In this document: positions 45,514 through 53,913 of the stretch, in pieces | Position numbering within the stretch: the stretch's first letter is position 1 | How the letters are laid out: each line of letters starts with the position of its first letter | Assembly: GCF_003697785.1 (NCBI RefSeq) | Contig: NZ_QOKZ01000002.1 | Location: 558,001 to 622,000, forward strand | Origin: Paracoccus alkanivorans | GTDB taxonomy: Bacteria; Pseudomonadota; Alphaproteobacteria; Rhodobacterales; Rhodobacteraceae | Reading direction: 5' to 3' | DNA: 64,000 bases | Translations under genes and position numbers: made by a program | Notes under the pieces: model-generated | What the model was told of the DNA's origin: nothing | The model's input: the letters and a program-made list of their open reading frames with translations, nothing else | Databases searched by the model: none

Positions 45514-47865
45514 ATGAGGATTTCGCTTGGGGCACTGCTTGCAATAGGTCTGGCGGGCCTTCAACTCGTCGCGGTTCTGGCCGTCGTGTTCACTTCCTAT
45601 ATCACATCGGAACGGGCGCTGCTCGATCATGCGCAAAAGATCCTCAGCGATGTCGGAATGAACGCCACCGAGCATTCCAAGGGTTTTCTGCGCCCGGCGC
45701 GCGGTGCGGCCGAGCTTGCGGCACGATTGTCGGAAAATCGCATTCTGGCCAGCGACGACCCCGAGATCCTTGAGCGGTTCCTGTTTCAGCAACTCAAGGT
45801 CACGCCACAGTTCTCCGGACTTTATTTCGGCTCGGAGGATGGCAGTTTCGTCTTTGTCATGCGCGATACCGGGAAGGCTCCGTTTCGGACCAAGATTATC
45901 ACCGTCGAGGGCGAAACCCGGCGCAGCGAGCAGATCTGGCGCAACGCGAATTTCGAAAGGATCAAAAGCGAGGTCGATCCGACCGACATGTTCGACCCCA
46001 GGACCCGTCCCTGGTATATCCGCGCCCGTAAGGCCCTGGATACGATATGGACCGACCCCTATATCTTCTTCACCTCCCAGCAGCCCGGCATTACGCTTGC
46101 AGCCCCGGTTCGAACCGGCGATGGCGGTATCAGTGGCGTTGTCGGGGTGGATATCGAGATCAGCAGCATCTCGGAATTCCTGTCGAATCTGAGGATCGGC
46201 AATACCGGCAAAGCGCTGATCATCAACCGCAATGGCGACGTGATTGCCCATCCCAACCGGGATCTTCTCAAGACCCAGGATGACGACGGGACATTACGCT
46301 TTCCGAATATCCGCGAATTCGAAGACGAGATCGCGCGGGAGGCATTTTCCTGGCTCGGGGATGGGTTCAATGAACAAGTAAGCAAAGAAAGCTTTTCCAA
46401 GTTCATCTTCGATGATGAAGTCTACATTTCGACCCTGACGCCGATCATCAGCGATAACCTGCCATGGATCATCGGCGTCTACGCGCCGGAGATCGACTTC
46501 ATCGGCGGGCTCAAGCGAAGCCGGGCGATCAGCATCTGGATTGCCGTATTGGTCGCCATAGCCACAGGTTTCGCAGGGCTGGCCCTGGCGGATTATATCC
46601 ACCGGCCGGTCCGCGCCTTCGCCGTCCGGTCTGCACTTATCGCCCAGGGAGAGATCGATCCCTCCGAACCGATGCCCAGCACCTACAAGGAACTGGCCCA
46701 CGCCAATGAAACGCTGATGCAGCAGATCGTTGCGCGCAAAAAGACCGAGCGCGAATACGGGCAGACATTCGACCTGTCATCGCGGGCCATGGCGCAAATC
46801 ACGCCCAGTTCGGGCGAGTTTCTCAAGGTGAATGCGAAATTCTGCGAAATCACCGGTTATGACACGAATGACATCACGCATATGCGTTACGCCGATCTTA
46901 TTCATCCGGATGACCGCAACAAGTTCAACTCCGATTTCTTCGCGACGAGCGACGGCTTTGCCACCCGGCACGAAACCCGCTTTATCCGCAAGGATGGCGA
47001 AAGCATAACCATCGCGGTAAACGCGATCCTTATTCGCGATTACAACGGCAACCCGCTGCACGCGGTGGTGACGCTGGATGACATTACCGAAAGCAAGGCC
47101 CAGGAAAACCAGATCGCCCGCCTGAACCGCGATCTGATCCACCTGTCCCGCGGGCATACATTGGGACAGATGGCGGCCGGGCTTGCGCATGAACTGAACC
47201 AGCCGCTGGCGGCCATCGCCCAGAATACCGATACCGCGCTGCTGATCGTCGATTCACTCCAGAACCGCCCGCCCGAACTGAGAGAGATCCTGACAGAGGT
47301 CGAACAGCAATCGCTGCGCGCCGGCGACATCATCCGGGCGCTGCGCGGTTTCATCATGAAGGATGCGACGGGCGCGACCCTGTTCGACATCGCCGAGCTG
47401 ATCGAGCAGGCGCAGCGCCTCGTCCAGCCCGAGGCGACCGAGGCAGGCGTGACGATCCATGCCTTGTCATGCGATCCGCCGCCAGTCAGCGCCAATCGCA
47501 TCCAGGTCGCCCAGGTCATCGTCAACCTGCTTCGCAATGCCGTCGAGGCCATGGGCGAAAGCAATCTCGCACCACGCAAGATCACCGTCACAGCCAAGAA
47601 AATCGGGCGGCAGTTGGAGATATCCGTCGAAGATACCGGGCCGGGGATAAGTCCCGAAGTCGAACTGTTCACCGAATTCGAGACAACCAAGGCGAATGGC
47701 ATGGGGCTTGGTCTTTCGATTTGCCGCAGCATGATCGAGGCGAATGGCGGCAAGCTTTGGCATGATGCAACTTACACGGGCGGAGCGCGTTTCTGTTTTA
47801 CCTTGCCTATCCTTCCGGATAGCACTGACAATAACATCAGGAACCGGGAATCGAGATCAATATAG
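45514..47865 (+). CDS. Membrane Cache-PAS sensor histidine kinase
   Basis: This 783-aa kinase has a first membrane helix SLGALLAIGLAGLQLVAVLAVVF and a periplasmic double-Cache sensor (about residues 30-330, with FDPRTRPWYIRARKA and GVVGVDIEISSISEFL). A second helix ISIWIAVLVAIATGFAGLAL follows. A cytoplasmic PAS domain (about 415-525) precedes the HisKA domain, with His559 in AAGLAHELNQPLAAIAQ. The HATPase has the N-box NLLRNAVEAMG near 671 and DTGPGIS near 707. The ATG at 45514 is preferred over the 45313 ORF start. It pairs with the next gene and lies after the RTX gene, which it may control. Confidence 0.9.
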   Translation: MRISLGALLAIGLAGLQLVAVLAVVFTSYITSERALLDHAQKILSDVGMNATEHSKGFLRPARGAAELAARLSENRILASDDPEILERFLFQQLKVTPQFSGLYFGSEDGSFVFVMRDTGKAPFRTKIITVEGETRRSEQIWRNANFERIKSEVDPTDMFDPRTRPWYIRARKALDTIWTDPYIFFTSQQPGITLAAPVRTGDGGISGVVGVDIEISSISEFLSNLRIGNTGKALIINRNGDVIAHPNRDLLKTQDDDGTLRFPNIREFEDEIAREAFSWLGDGFNEQVSKESFSKFIFDDEVYISTLTPIISDNLPWIIGVYAPEIDFIGGLKRSRAISIWIAVLVAIATGFAGLALADYIHRPVRAFAVRSALIAQGEIDPSEPMPSTYKELAHANETLMQQIVARKKTEREYGQTFDLSSRAMAQITPSSGEFLKVNAKFCEITGYDTNDITHMRYADLIHPDDRNKFNSDFFATSDGFATRHETRFIRKDGESITIAVNAILIRDYNGNPLHAVVTLDDITESKAQENQIARLNRDLIHLSRGHTLGQMAAGLAHELNQPLAAIAQNTDTALLIVDSLQNRPPELREILTEVEQQSLRAGDIIRALRGFIMKDATGATLFDIAELIEQAQRLVQPEATEAGVTIHALSCDPPPVSANRIQVAQVIVNLLRNAVEAMGESNLAPRKITVTAKKIGRQLEISVEDTGPGISPEVELFTEFETTKANGMGLGLSICRSMIEANGGKLWHDATYTGGARFCFTLPILPDSTDNNIRNRESRSI

Positions 47866-47946
47866 AGACATATCGCCGGATGCCGCGTGAATACCGCGAT
47901 TGCCGCAGATCGATACCCGCAACCGCATGACAGGAAGGGTGATGGG

Positions 47947-48564
47947 ATGTCCGATGCTTCTCATATCGTTTTCATCGTGGACGACGATCCGGATATCAGG
48001 TCTTCGCTGCTTCGCGCATTGCGCATCCGGGGGATCGAAGCACAGGCCTTCGCCTCAGCCGCCGAGTTTCTCGAGCATTACGACAGCGAGCAGATCGCCT
48101 GCCTGATCCTCGATCAGGGCATGCCCGACATGACCGGGCTGGAACTGCAGCAACATCTCAAGAAAAAGGGCTGGGCCATTCCGATAATCTTCATAACCGG
48201 CCATGGCGGCATTCCCGAGTCGGTGCAGGCCATGAAGGGCGGCGCGATCGACTTCCTGGAGAAACCCTTCCGCCAGGCCGAGTTGATGGAATGCATCCAG
48301 AACGCGCTGAGCGTAGCCAGTTCCATGCATGCGGCCAACCAGACGGACCGGGATCTGCAGGAGCGCTTTTCCCGCCTGACCCCGCGTGAAAAGGAAATCG
48401 TGAATCACATGCTTTCGCGTCCCTCCGAGGTTTCCAGCAAGGAAATCGGGCGGTATCTGAATATCAGCCCCAGAACCGTGGACAACCACCGGGCGCGGAT
48501 ACTGGAAAAGCTGGGGGTAGGATCGGTCGTGGAACTCATGTCGCTGGCACGCAATATGGGCTGA
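47947..48564 (+). CDS. FixJ/LuxR-type response regulator
   Basis: The receiver domain has the acidic pocket VDDDPD, the phosphoacceptor Asp56 in CLILDQGMPDMTG, Thr/Gly in FITGHGG and Lys106 in LEKPF. The C-terminal LuxR helix-turn-helix is RLTPREKEIVNHMLSRPSEVSSKEIGRYLNISPRTVDNHRARILEKL (48374-48514). The ATG at 47947 follows AGGAAGGG; the GTG at 47887 is an unlikely start. At 205 aa it is normal for FixJ. It follows the sensor kinase by 81 bp. Its target is unknown; a FixJ-like dyad is present 260 bp downstream. Confidence 0.92.
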   Translation: MSDASHIVFIVDDDPDIRSSLLRALRIRGIEAQAFASAAEFLEHYDSEQIACLILDQGMPDMTGLELQQHLKKKGWAIPIIFITGHGGIPESVQAMKGGAIDFLEKPFRQAELMECIQNALSVASSMHAANQTDRDLQERFSRLTPREKEIVNHMLSRPSEVSSKEIGRYLNISPRTVDNHRARILEKLGVGSVVELMSLARNMG

Positions 48565-48600
48565 CAAGAAGTGCCGGGCCTGCGCGCCACACATCCAGAA

Positions 48601-48647
48601 ATGAAAAAGCCGCCGGAGCTCGGCGCAATGCCCCTAACTCCGACGGC
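48601..48647 (-). terminator. Rho-independent terminator on the minus strand
   Basis: Read on the minus strand, GCCGTCGGAG and CTCCGGCGGC form a 10-bp stem (one mismatch) that is followed at once by TTTTTCATTT. This is the best canonical terminator in the window. It lies 384 bp beyond the stop of the otnI-like gene, so it ends either a long 3' UTR or a separate small transcript. Confidence 0.75.
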
Positions 48648-48785
48648 GATCTGAAATGGCTCTCGTTCAATATCTCCCGGTGCCGTGCGGTCACCCACCA
48701 CCCGGGCTGCCGGGACAGACTATTCAACTCGGGAAAACAGTGCTGGTTAACCCGCCGCCTCACATATATTTTTCGGCGGCATAAA
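48601..48785 (-). ncRNA. Candidate small RNA upstream of the terminator
   Basis: The stretch between the GntR/FixJ-type sites at 48786-48840 and the terminator at 48601-48647 could encode a minus-strand RNA of roughly 150-190 nt. Support comes from the terminator with its U-run, regulator-like dyads just upstream, and the absence of a credible peptide. The 5' end is not determined and no known RNA family is recognised. It could also be the 3' UTR of the acid-sugar operon. Confidence 0.3.
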
Positions 48786-48795
48786 TGGTATACAG
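48786..48795. promoter_or_regulatory. FadR-type operator-like site TGGTATACAG
   Basis: Eight of ten bases agree with the palindrome TGGTATACCA seen at 54026-54035. It lies 230 bp beyond the end of the otnI-like gene, in front of the candidate small RNA. Confidence 0.3.
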
Positions 48796-48826
48796 AATTC
48801 AGACTGATGCGGATATTCGCAAGATT

Positions 48827-48840
48827 ACGCAGGTAGTTTT
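48827..48840. promoter_or_regulatory. FixJ/LuxR-type dyad GTAGTTTTACCTAC
   Basis: The 4-bp arms GTAG and CTAC flank TTTTAC; an overlapping 5-bp dyad is AGGTA-GTTT-TACCT. Read on the minus strand the site begins GTAGGTAA, near the GTA-x-GTAG form of FixJ boxes. The response regulator gene ends 260 bp away, so this may be its target. Confidence 0.3.
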
Positions 48841-49030
48841 ACCTACATGGATTAACGACTTGCCTTGATTCAGCTTGCCCCTGCGCGTATCGGCCGGGGG
48901 TTCACCCTGCACTGTGCCGGGCGGATTCTGCCGATGCCGGTTTCAACCTTGCCGGGATCGAGCTTCGGACTGTATGCGGGCGGGAATTTCGCGATATACG
49001 CTGCAATTCCGTTGCGCTTTCATCCTGAAC

Positions 49031-49813
49031 TTATGCGCTTGGACGCAGGCTCTGCATCCAGCCGAGACTCGCATCTGTCGCACCGACGGGGCGGTATTCC
49101 GCGCCTAACGGACGATCCCAGCCCATATTGTCGATCTCGGCAAAGACATGGCGGTAATCCAGTTCTCCGTGATCCGGGGCGCCGCGATCGGGCACCGCGG
49201 CAAACTGGATATGACCGGTGAGGGGCGCCATGCGATGCAAGAGCCGTGTCAGGTCGCCCTGCATGATCTGCAGGTGATAGCAATCGAACATCATCCGCAG
49301 ATTGCCACGCCCCGCCCGCTCGATGATCGCGGCGGCCTGATCGGCGCTGTTCAGAAAATAACCGGGCGCATCGTAATGGTTCAGCGGCTCGATCAGGATG
49401 GCCGCGCTCTGCCGCGCCGCTAGTTCGCAGGCGAAATCCAGATTGGCGAGGAACGCGGCCTCGGCGCGCGGGCCGCTAGCGAAACCGGCCATGACATGCA
49501 CCGCCTTGCAACCGATCCGGCCCGCGTAATCCAGCGCCTGCGAGATCGCCTCGCGTGCTTCCGCCTCGCGGCCCGGCAGGGCGGCAAGGCCGTTCTCTCC
49601 CTCCTTGCCGCGCGAACTGTTCAGACCCAGCATCTCCAGCCCCGTGTCGTCGAGCGCGGCACGGATATCGGCGGGATCGAACCGGTAGGGCCAATGGCAT
49701 TCGACCGCATCGAACCCTGCCCGGGCCGCCGCCCGGATCGCGTCGGGCAGCGGCAGATCGGACCAGAGGAAACCGAGATTGGCGGAAAAACGAGGCAAGT
49801 TCAGTCCTCCCAC
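49031..49813 (-). CDS. otnI: Hydroxypyruvate-isomerase family protein, probable 2-oxo-tetronate isomerase OtnI
   Basis: This TIM-barrel isomerase of 260 aa begins LPRFSANLGFLWSDLPLPDAIRAAARAGFDAVECHWPY (49685-49800). It has the active-site Glu/metal segments AILIEPLNHYDAPGYFLN, NLRMMFDCYHLQIMQGDL and GHIQFAAVPDRGAPDHGELDY. Hyi and OtnI share these. The adjacent OtnC-type decarboxylase and DenD-type dehydrogenase favour conversion of 2-oxo-tetronate to 3-oxo-tetronate over hydroxypyruvate. It follows the OtnC gene with overlapping ends, and is the last gene of its operon. Confidence 0.83.
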   Translation of the reverse strand: MGGLNLPRFSANLGFLWSDLPLPDAIRAAARAGFDAVECHWPYRFDPADIRAALDDTGLEMLGLNSSRGKEGENGLAALPGREAEAREAISQALDYAGRIGCKAVHVMAGFASGPRAEAAFLANLDFACELAARQSAAILIEPLNHYDAPGYFLNSADQAAAIIERAGRGNLRMMFDCYHLQIMQGDLTRLLHRMAPLTGHIQFAAVPDRGAPDHGELDYRHVFAEIDNMGWDRPLGAEYRPVGATDASLGWMQSLRPSA

Positions 49814-50451
49814 TCGATCTTGTTGATACGGACCAGATCGGCGATCTGCGCGGCATCCAGCATCCGGGCGGGCAGACCACGCAGCATCATGGCAAGGCGG
49901 GCGGTCGCCTCGAGTTCCTCGACCGCGTTGCAGGCCGCCTCGGGCGTCCTGCCGGCGACGACGGGGCCGTGATTGGCCAGCATCACCGCCGCGCGCTTGC
50001 CGCCCAACCCGCGCACAGCATCGCCCATCGCCGCATCACCCGGCCGGAAATAGGGCAGCAGGGTAACCTTGCCCAATTGCATGATCGCATAGGGTGTCAT
50101 CGGCGGCAGCCAGTTGTCGGGATCCTCGGCCGGCAGCATGGACAGCGCAACCGAGTGGCAGGAATGCAGGTGCACAACCGCCCCCGTCCCGTCCCGTGTG
50201 TCGTAGAAGGCGCGATGCAGAGGCATCTCCTTGGTCGGCGGATCGCCCCCGATCTGCCGGCCCGAGGCGTCGAAGCGGGCAAGCCGCGCCGGGTCCAGCC
50301 GCCCGAAACTCGTGCCGGTGGGCGAGACCAGCAGCCCGCCATCCTCGCAGCGGGCCGAGATATTCCCGGTCGAACCATGCGTGAGCCCACGCCGGAAAAG
50401 CGAGGCCGCCAGCTCGCACAGGGATTCGCGCAGGCGGGCCTCGGCACTCAT
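49801..50451 (-). CDS. otnC: Class II aldolase-family protein, probable 3-oxo-tetronate 4-phosphate decarboxylase OtnC
   Basis: This 216-aa protein has the class II aldolase/adducin fold. Its zinc site is visible: GAVVHLHSCHSVALS with two His, and VMLANHGPVVAG with the third. GLTHGSTGNISAR (substrate phosphate) and PTKEMPLHRAFYDTRDG (catalytic Glu) complete the active site. OtnC releases CO2 from 3-oxo-tetronate 4-phosphate to give DHAP. The ATG at 50451 begins 2 bp after the hydrolase stop; the longer ORF is a shadow of the upstream gene. The kinase that should supply its substrate (OtnK, DUF1537) is not in the window. Confidence 0.83.
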   Translation of the reverse strand: MSAEARLRESLCELAASLFRRGLTHGSTGNISARCEDGGLLVSPTGTSFGRLDPARLARFDASGRQIGGDPPTKEMPLHRAFYDTRDGTGAVVHLHSCHSVALSMLPAEDPDNWLPPMTPYAIMQLGKVTLLPYFRPGDAAMGDAVRGLGGKRAAVMLANHGPVVAGRTPEAACNAVEELEATARLAMMLRGLPARMLDAAQIADLVRINKIEWED

Positions 50452-50453
50452 GG

Positions 50454-51320
50454 TCAGGCGTTGCCGACCTTCTGGGTCTGTTCGCCCAGGCCCTCGATGC
50501 CCAGCCTCATGACCTCGCCGCCTTTCAGGAAGACCTGCGGCGATTGCCCCATGCCAACGCCGGGAGGCGTCCCGGTGGTGATGATATCGCCCGGCTGCAG
50601 GGTCATGAAGGTCGAGCAATAGCTGACCAGTTCCGCAACGCCGAAGATCATCGTCTCGGTCGAGCCGTCCTGGTAACGCTTGCCGTCCACCTCGAGCCAC
50701 ATCTTCAGCTTGCCGGGATCGGGGATTTCGTCCGCCGTTACCATCCAGGGACCGATGGGACCGAATGTGTCGAAGCCCTTGCCCTTGTCCCAGGTTCCCG
50801 TGCGTTCCAGTTGCCATTCGCGCTCGCTGACATCGTTGACCACGCAGTAGCCAGCGACATGTTTCATCGCCTCGGCCTTGCCGACCCCCGAGGCGGGGGC
50901 GCCGATGACGATGCCCAGTTCGACCTCCCAATCGGTCTTGGTCGAGCCCTTCGGCACGAGGACTTCGTCATCCGGGCCGGTAATGCAACTGGTCCATTTG
51001 TTGAAAACCACGGGTTCGGAGGGCACCGCCATGCCGGATTCGGCGGCGTGATCGGCATAGTTCAATCCGATGGCGATGAATTTGCGCACCAGGCCGACGC
51101 AGGGGCCAAGGCGCAGCCCGTCCTGCGGCTTGCCCTCGACCAGCGGCAGGTCGTCGGGGTTAAGGGCCCGCAGGCGCTCCAGCCCTTCAGGTGCCAGCAC
51201 ATCGCCTGCGATATCGTCGATATGGCCCGAAAGATCACGCACCCGGCCCTGATCGTCCAGAAGCCCCGGCTTTTCGGCCCCGACCGGCCCGTAACGCAAT
51301 AATTTCATTCCGTCCCCCAA
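50454..51320 (-). CDS. Fumarylacetoacetate-hydrolase family, 2,4-diketo-3-deoxyaldonate hydrolase type
   Basis: This 288-aa FAH-fold enzyme begins MKLLRYGPVGAEKPGLLDDQG. It has the metal site KTDWEVELGIVIG, GYCVVNDVSEREWQLERTGTWDKGKGFDTFGPIGPW (50755-50865) and DIITTGTPPGVGMGQ. This form matches hydrolases that split 2,4-diketo-3-deoxy-L-fuconate or -rhamnonate into pyruvate and a hydroxyacid. Automatic annotation often calls them ureidoglycolate lyase. The neighbouring SDR and IlvD-type dehydratase provide the two preceding steps. It starts 50 bp from a GntR-type palindrome, so it probably has its own promoter. Confidence 0.83.
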   Translation of the reverse strand: MGDGMKLLRYGPVGAEKPGLLDDQGRVRDLSGHIDDIAGDVLAPEGLERLRALNPDDLPLVEGKPQDGLRLGPCVGLVRKFIAIGLNYADHAAESGMAVPSEPVVFNKWTSCITGPDDEVLVPKGSTKTDWEVELGIVIGAPASGVGKAEAMKHVAGYCVVNDVSEREWQLERTGTWDKGKGFDTFGPIGPWMVTADEIPDPGKLKMWLEVDGKRYQDGSTETMIFGVAELVSYCSTFMTLQPGDIITTGTPPGVGMGQSPQVFLKGGEVMRLGIEGLGEQTQKVGNA

Positions 51321-51369
51321 TTTGAAAAAATCCTTCGCAACCTAGTCCACCGGCAGATGGCATGCAATC

Positions 51370-51379
51370 TGGCATACCA
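51370..51379. promoter_or_regulatory. FadR-type operator TGGCATACCA before the hydrolase-otnC-otnI operon
   Basis: The decamer differs by one base from the palindrome at 54026-54035. It lies 50-59 bp upstream of the hydrolase ATG, inside a 138-bp gap in an otherwise overlapping gene series. This is the right place for a repressor site of a second promoter. Confidence 0.5.
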
Positions 51380-51458
51380 CGATCCGGCGCATTCAACCGC
51401 CTCGCGGCATGCCGGGACATAGGCGCCGGCCAACGAGGAAAATCGCATCCGCACGGCA

Positions 51459-52187
51459 TCAATACGTCGCGCGCCCGCCCGAGATGTCGAACACCGCGCC
51501 GGTCGAGAAGGCGCACTCCTCAGAGGCCAGCCAGGCAACCAATCCGGCGACCTCTTCCGGCTCAAGGAAGCGGTTCATCGGTATCTTCGACAACATGTAG
51601 TCGATATGTTCCTGCTTCATCTGGTCAAAGATCGGCGTGCGCGCGGCGGCTGGCGTGATGCAGTTCACCATCACCCCTGTTCCCGCCAGCTCCTTGCCGA
51701 GGCTTTTCGTCAGCGCGATCAGTGCCGCTTTCGAGGCCGAGTAATGCGAGGCATTGGGATTGCCCTCCTTTCCCGCGATCGAGGCGACATTCACGATCCG
51801 CCCGTAACCGCGCGCGATCATGCCGGGCACCAGCGCGCGGCAAATCACATAGGGCGCATTCAGGTTGACCTCCATGACCTGCCGCCATGTGTCGGGTTCG
51901 ATCTCCCACAGGCGGGCATTGCCACCGGTAATGCCCGCATTGTTCACGAGGATATCGACGACGCCCGCCTCATCGGCCGCGGCGGCGACATCGGCATCAT
52001 CGGTCAGTTCGACCTTGCGTGCCCGGCCGCCGATCTCCTCCGCCGCGGCCAGCGCACCTTCCTCGTTGCTGTCCCAGATGATGACCTCCGCCCCCGAGCC
52101 GGCAAAGCGGCGGGCAACGGCCAGGCCGATGCCCTGCGCGCCTCCGGTGACGATGGCGCGGCGGCCGCTAAGGTCAATCTGGTTCAT
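51459..52187 (-). CDS. SDR dehydrogenase, 2-keto-3-deoxy-sugar-acid 4-dehydrogenase type
   Basis: This 242-aa classical SDR has the cofactor loop AIVTGGAQGIGLAVARRF, the NNAG motif (DILVNNAGITGG), and the catalytic Ser and YxxxK in RIVNVASIAGKEGNPNASHYSASKAAL (51690-51770). The C-terminal ISGGRATY is seen in L-2-keto-3-deoxyfuconate/rhamnonate 4-dehydrogenases. Next to the diketo-acid hydrolase it most likely makes the 2,4-diketo substrate. It overlaps the GntR gene by 4 bp. Confidence 0.85.
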   Translation of the reverse strand: MNQIDLSGRRAIVTGGAQGIGLAVARRFAGSGAEVIIWDSNEEGALAAAEEIGGRARKVELTDDADVAAAADEAGVVDILVNNAGITGGNARLWEIEPDTWRQVMEVNLNAPYVICRALVPGMIARGYGRIVNVASIAGKEGNPNASHYSASKAALIALTKSLGKELAGTGVMVNCITPAAARTPIFDQMKQEHIDYMLSKIPMNRFLEPEEVAGLVAWLASEECAFSTGAVFDISGGRATY

Positions 52188-52936
52188 CGCATATCCTCCT
52201 GTGAATCCGTGGAATCGCCCGGCGGCAAGTGGTTCTTCAGCAAGGCAAGCTGCTGGGCATCGGCGCGGGCGCGGTGACGTTCATGCGCATGGCGGGCAGC
52301 CTCTTCGTCGCGGGCATGGACGGCGGCAAGGATCTCCCGGTGCTCCTTGTCTGACTGATGCGGCACCGGACGCAGTGGCAGGATCAGCATCCGCGCGCGA
52401 AATTGCTGCCCCCAATATTCGCCAAGCGTGCGTTGCAGCCGTGCATTGCCGCACAGGCTGACCATGCTGGAATGGAAATCGTCGTCGAGATCCGACCAGC
52501 GCACGATATTGCCATTGGCGGTGTAGCGCTCCATCCGGTCGAGCAGCCCCGACAGATGGTTATGCTCGCCGTGGCTCAGCCCCCGCCGCGCGACCAGCGC
52601 CACGGCGCGGATCTCCAGTGCCGAGAATACGTCGAGGACCTCGGCCACGTCGCACAGGCTCAGGTCGCACACGGTGATGCCATGGCGGGCGCGGATATTG
52701 ACCAGTCCCTCTTCGGCCAGCTTGATCGCCGCCTCGCGAACCGGCGTGCGCGACAGCGACAACAGCGCTGCAAGTTCGGTCTCCAGAAGCGTCGTGCCAG
52801 GCGCAAGCCGCCCGGTCAGGATCCGGTAGCGCAGGTCGTGATAGGCGCGTTCGCGCGCGGGCATGTCCTCGCTTCCCGGAAGAACCGGATGAGGCCGTGT
52901 CGCCCGGTTCGAGCGAAAGGCGCGCCCGGCCTTCAT
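52184..52936 (-). CDS. GntR-family (FCD) transcriptional regulator
   Basis: This 250-aa regulator has the winged helix LRYRILTGRLAPGTTLLETELAALLSLSRTPVREAAIKLAEEGLV (52720-52850), then the FCD helices with DLDDDFHSSMVSLCGN (Asp/His metal site). It has an N-terminal extension of about 25 residues rich in Arg. It lies within the operon, overlapping both the upstream DenD-type gene and the downstream SDR by 4 bp. It probably represses this cluster through the TGGTATACCA-like sites. Confidence 0.9.
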   Translation of the reverse strand: MKAGRAFRSNRATRPHPVLPGSEDMPARERAYHDLRYRILTGRLAPGTTLLETELAALLSLSRTPVREAAIKLAEEGLVNIRARHGITVCDLSLCDVAEVLDVFSALEIRAVALVARRGLSHGEHNHLSGLLDRMERYTANGNIVRWSDLDDDFHSSMVSLCGNARLQRTLGEYWGQQFRARMLILPLRPVPHQSDKEHREILAAVHARDEEAARHAHERHRARADAQQLALLKNHLPPGDSTDSQEDMR

Positions 52937-53913
52937 GTCTCCCCTTCCCGCAACCCGGTATCGTGCATATGGGCACGGATGATATCCTGAAAACTGGCAT
53001 CGGCGGTGAACCCGGCCTCGATTGCGCGTGCGGCGTCGAAATTCCGCGGCCAGCCGGCGACGATGGCGCGGATCGTGGCGTCGGGCTCGCGCCTGATCAG
53101 GCCCACGCGATCCTCGCCCGCGACTTCGCCCAACGCGGCGATCATTTCGCCGACGGTGACGGACAGGCCCGGCATGGTCAGGCAGCGCCGGGCCCCGAGA
53201 GGCGCGGTGTCCATTGTCGCGGCATGAATCAGAAAGCCTGTCGCGGATGCCGGGCTGGCCACCCAGTGCTGCACGTCGTCATCGACGGGCAGCACCGCCT
53301 CCACCCCCGCAAGAGGCTCGCGGATGATACCCGAGAAGAAACCCGACGCGGCCTTGTTAGGCTTGCCCGGCCGCACCACGATTGTCGGCAGGCGGATACC
53401 CACGCCGTCGAAGATGCCGCGCCGGGAATAATCGTTCAGCAGCAGTTCCCCGATCATCTTCTGCGCGCCGTAGCTGGTCATGGGCGCGGTGATGAACTCG
53501 TCGCCGATCGCCTCGGGGAAAGGCGCGCCGAAGACCGCTATGGAAGAGGTATAGACGACGCGCGGATGATAGTCCCCAAGCGCCCGGATCGCCTCGAAGA
53601 GATTGCGCGTGCCGTCCATGTTGATGCGATAGCCCTTGTCGAAATCGGCCTCGGCCTCGCCCGAGACGATGGCGGCAAGGTGAAAGATCACCTCCGGACG
53701 GCCCGCCACCAGCCGGCCGACCACGGCCCGGTCCGAGATATCGCCGGTCTCAACCTCGACCGTCACGCGGCTATTCCCTTGCGCCGAGGCGGGCACCACG
53801 TCGAACAGCGTCATCCCGCTTACCGGTTGATCGCCCAGCTTGCCGCTTTCGGCCAGCGCCTCGGTCAGGTTGCGGCCGACCATACCGGCCGCGCCTATGA
53901 TGAGAACCTTCAT
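52933..53913 (-). CDS. denD: Extended SDR, D-erythronate dehydrogenase (DenD) type
   Basis: This 326-aa extended SDR has VLIIGAAGMVGRNLTEALAESG at the start, VIFHLAAIVSGEAEADF, and the active-site YGAQKMIGELLLNDYSRRG. RLPTIVVRPGKPNKAASGFFSGIIREPL is typical of the DenD-like group annotated as NAD-dependent epimerase. DenD oxidises D-erythronate to 2-oxo-tetronate. The ATG at 53913 follows AAGGAGGAG; the upstream extension to 53970 is rejected. It leads the minus-strand operon, facing the dehydratase operon across 162 bp. Confidence 0.83.
   Translation of the reverse strand: MKVLIIGAAGMVGRNLTEALAESGKLGDQPVSGMTLFDVVPASAQGNSRVTVEVETGDISDRAVVGRLVAGRPEVIFHLAAIVSGEAEADFDKGYRINMDGTRNLFEAIRALGDYHPRVVYTSSIAVFGAPFPEAIGDEFITAPMTSYGAQKMIGELLLNDYSRRGIFDGVGIRLPTIVVRPGKPNKAASGFFSGIIREPLAGVEAVLPVDDDVQHWVASPASATGFLIHAATMDTAPLGARRCLTMPGLSVTVGEMIAALGEVAGEDRVGLIRREPDATIRAIVAGWPRNFDAARAIEAGFTADASFQDIIRAHMHDTGLREGET

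Larger units (their letters stand above)
48565..49030. other. Intergenic region with regulatory signals between convergent genes
   Basis: Both flanking genes point into these 466 bp, so promoters are not expected, yet the region contains several control signals. There is a Rho-independent terminator on the minus strand (48601-48647), a TGGTATAC half-palindrome (48786) and the dyad GTAGTTTTACCTAC (48827-48840). The ORFs here, including a GTG-started 75-codon frame at 48536-48763, have no family features. A short minus-strand RNA is the simplest explanation. Confidence 0.5.

Noticed and set aside
48536..48763. A 75-codon GTG-started peptide on the minus strand
   Set aside because: The frame runs through the Rho-independent terminator stem, so the transcript would end before the stop codon.
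50454..51320. Ureidoglycolate lyase
   Set aside because: The name is common for this FAH subgroup, but no purine catabolic gene is near; a sugar-acid dehydratase and a deoxy-sugar-acid SDR are.
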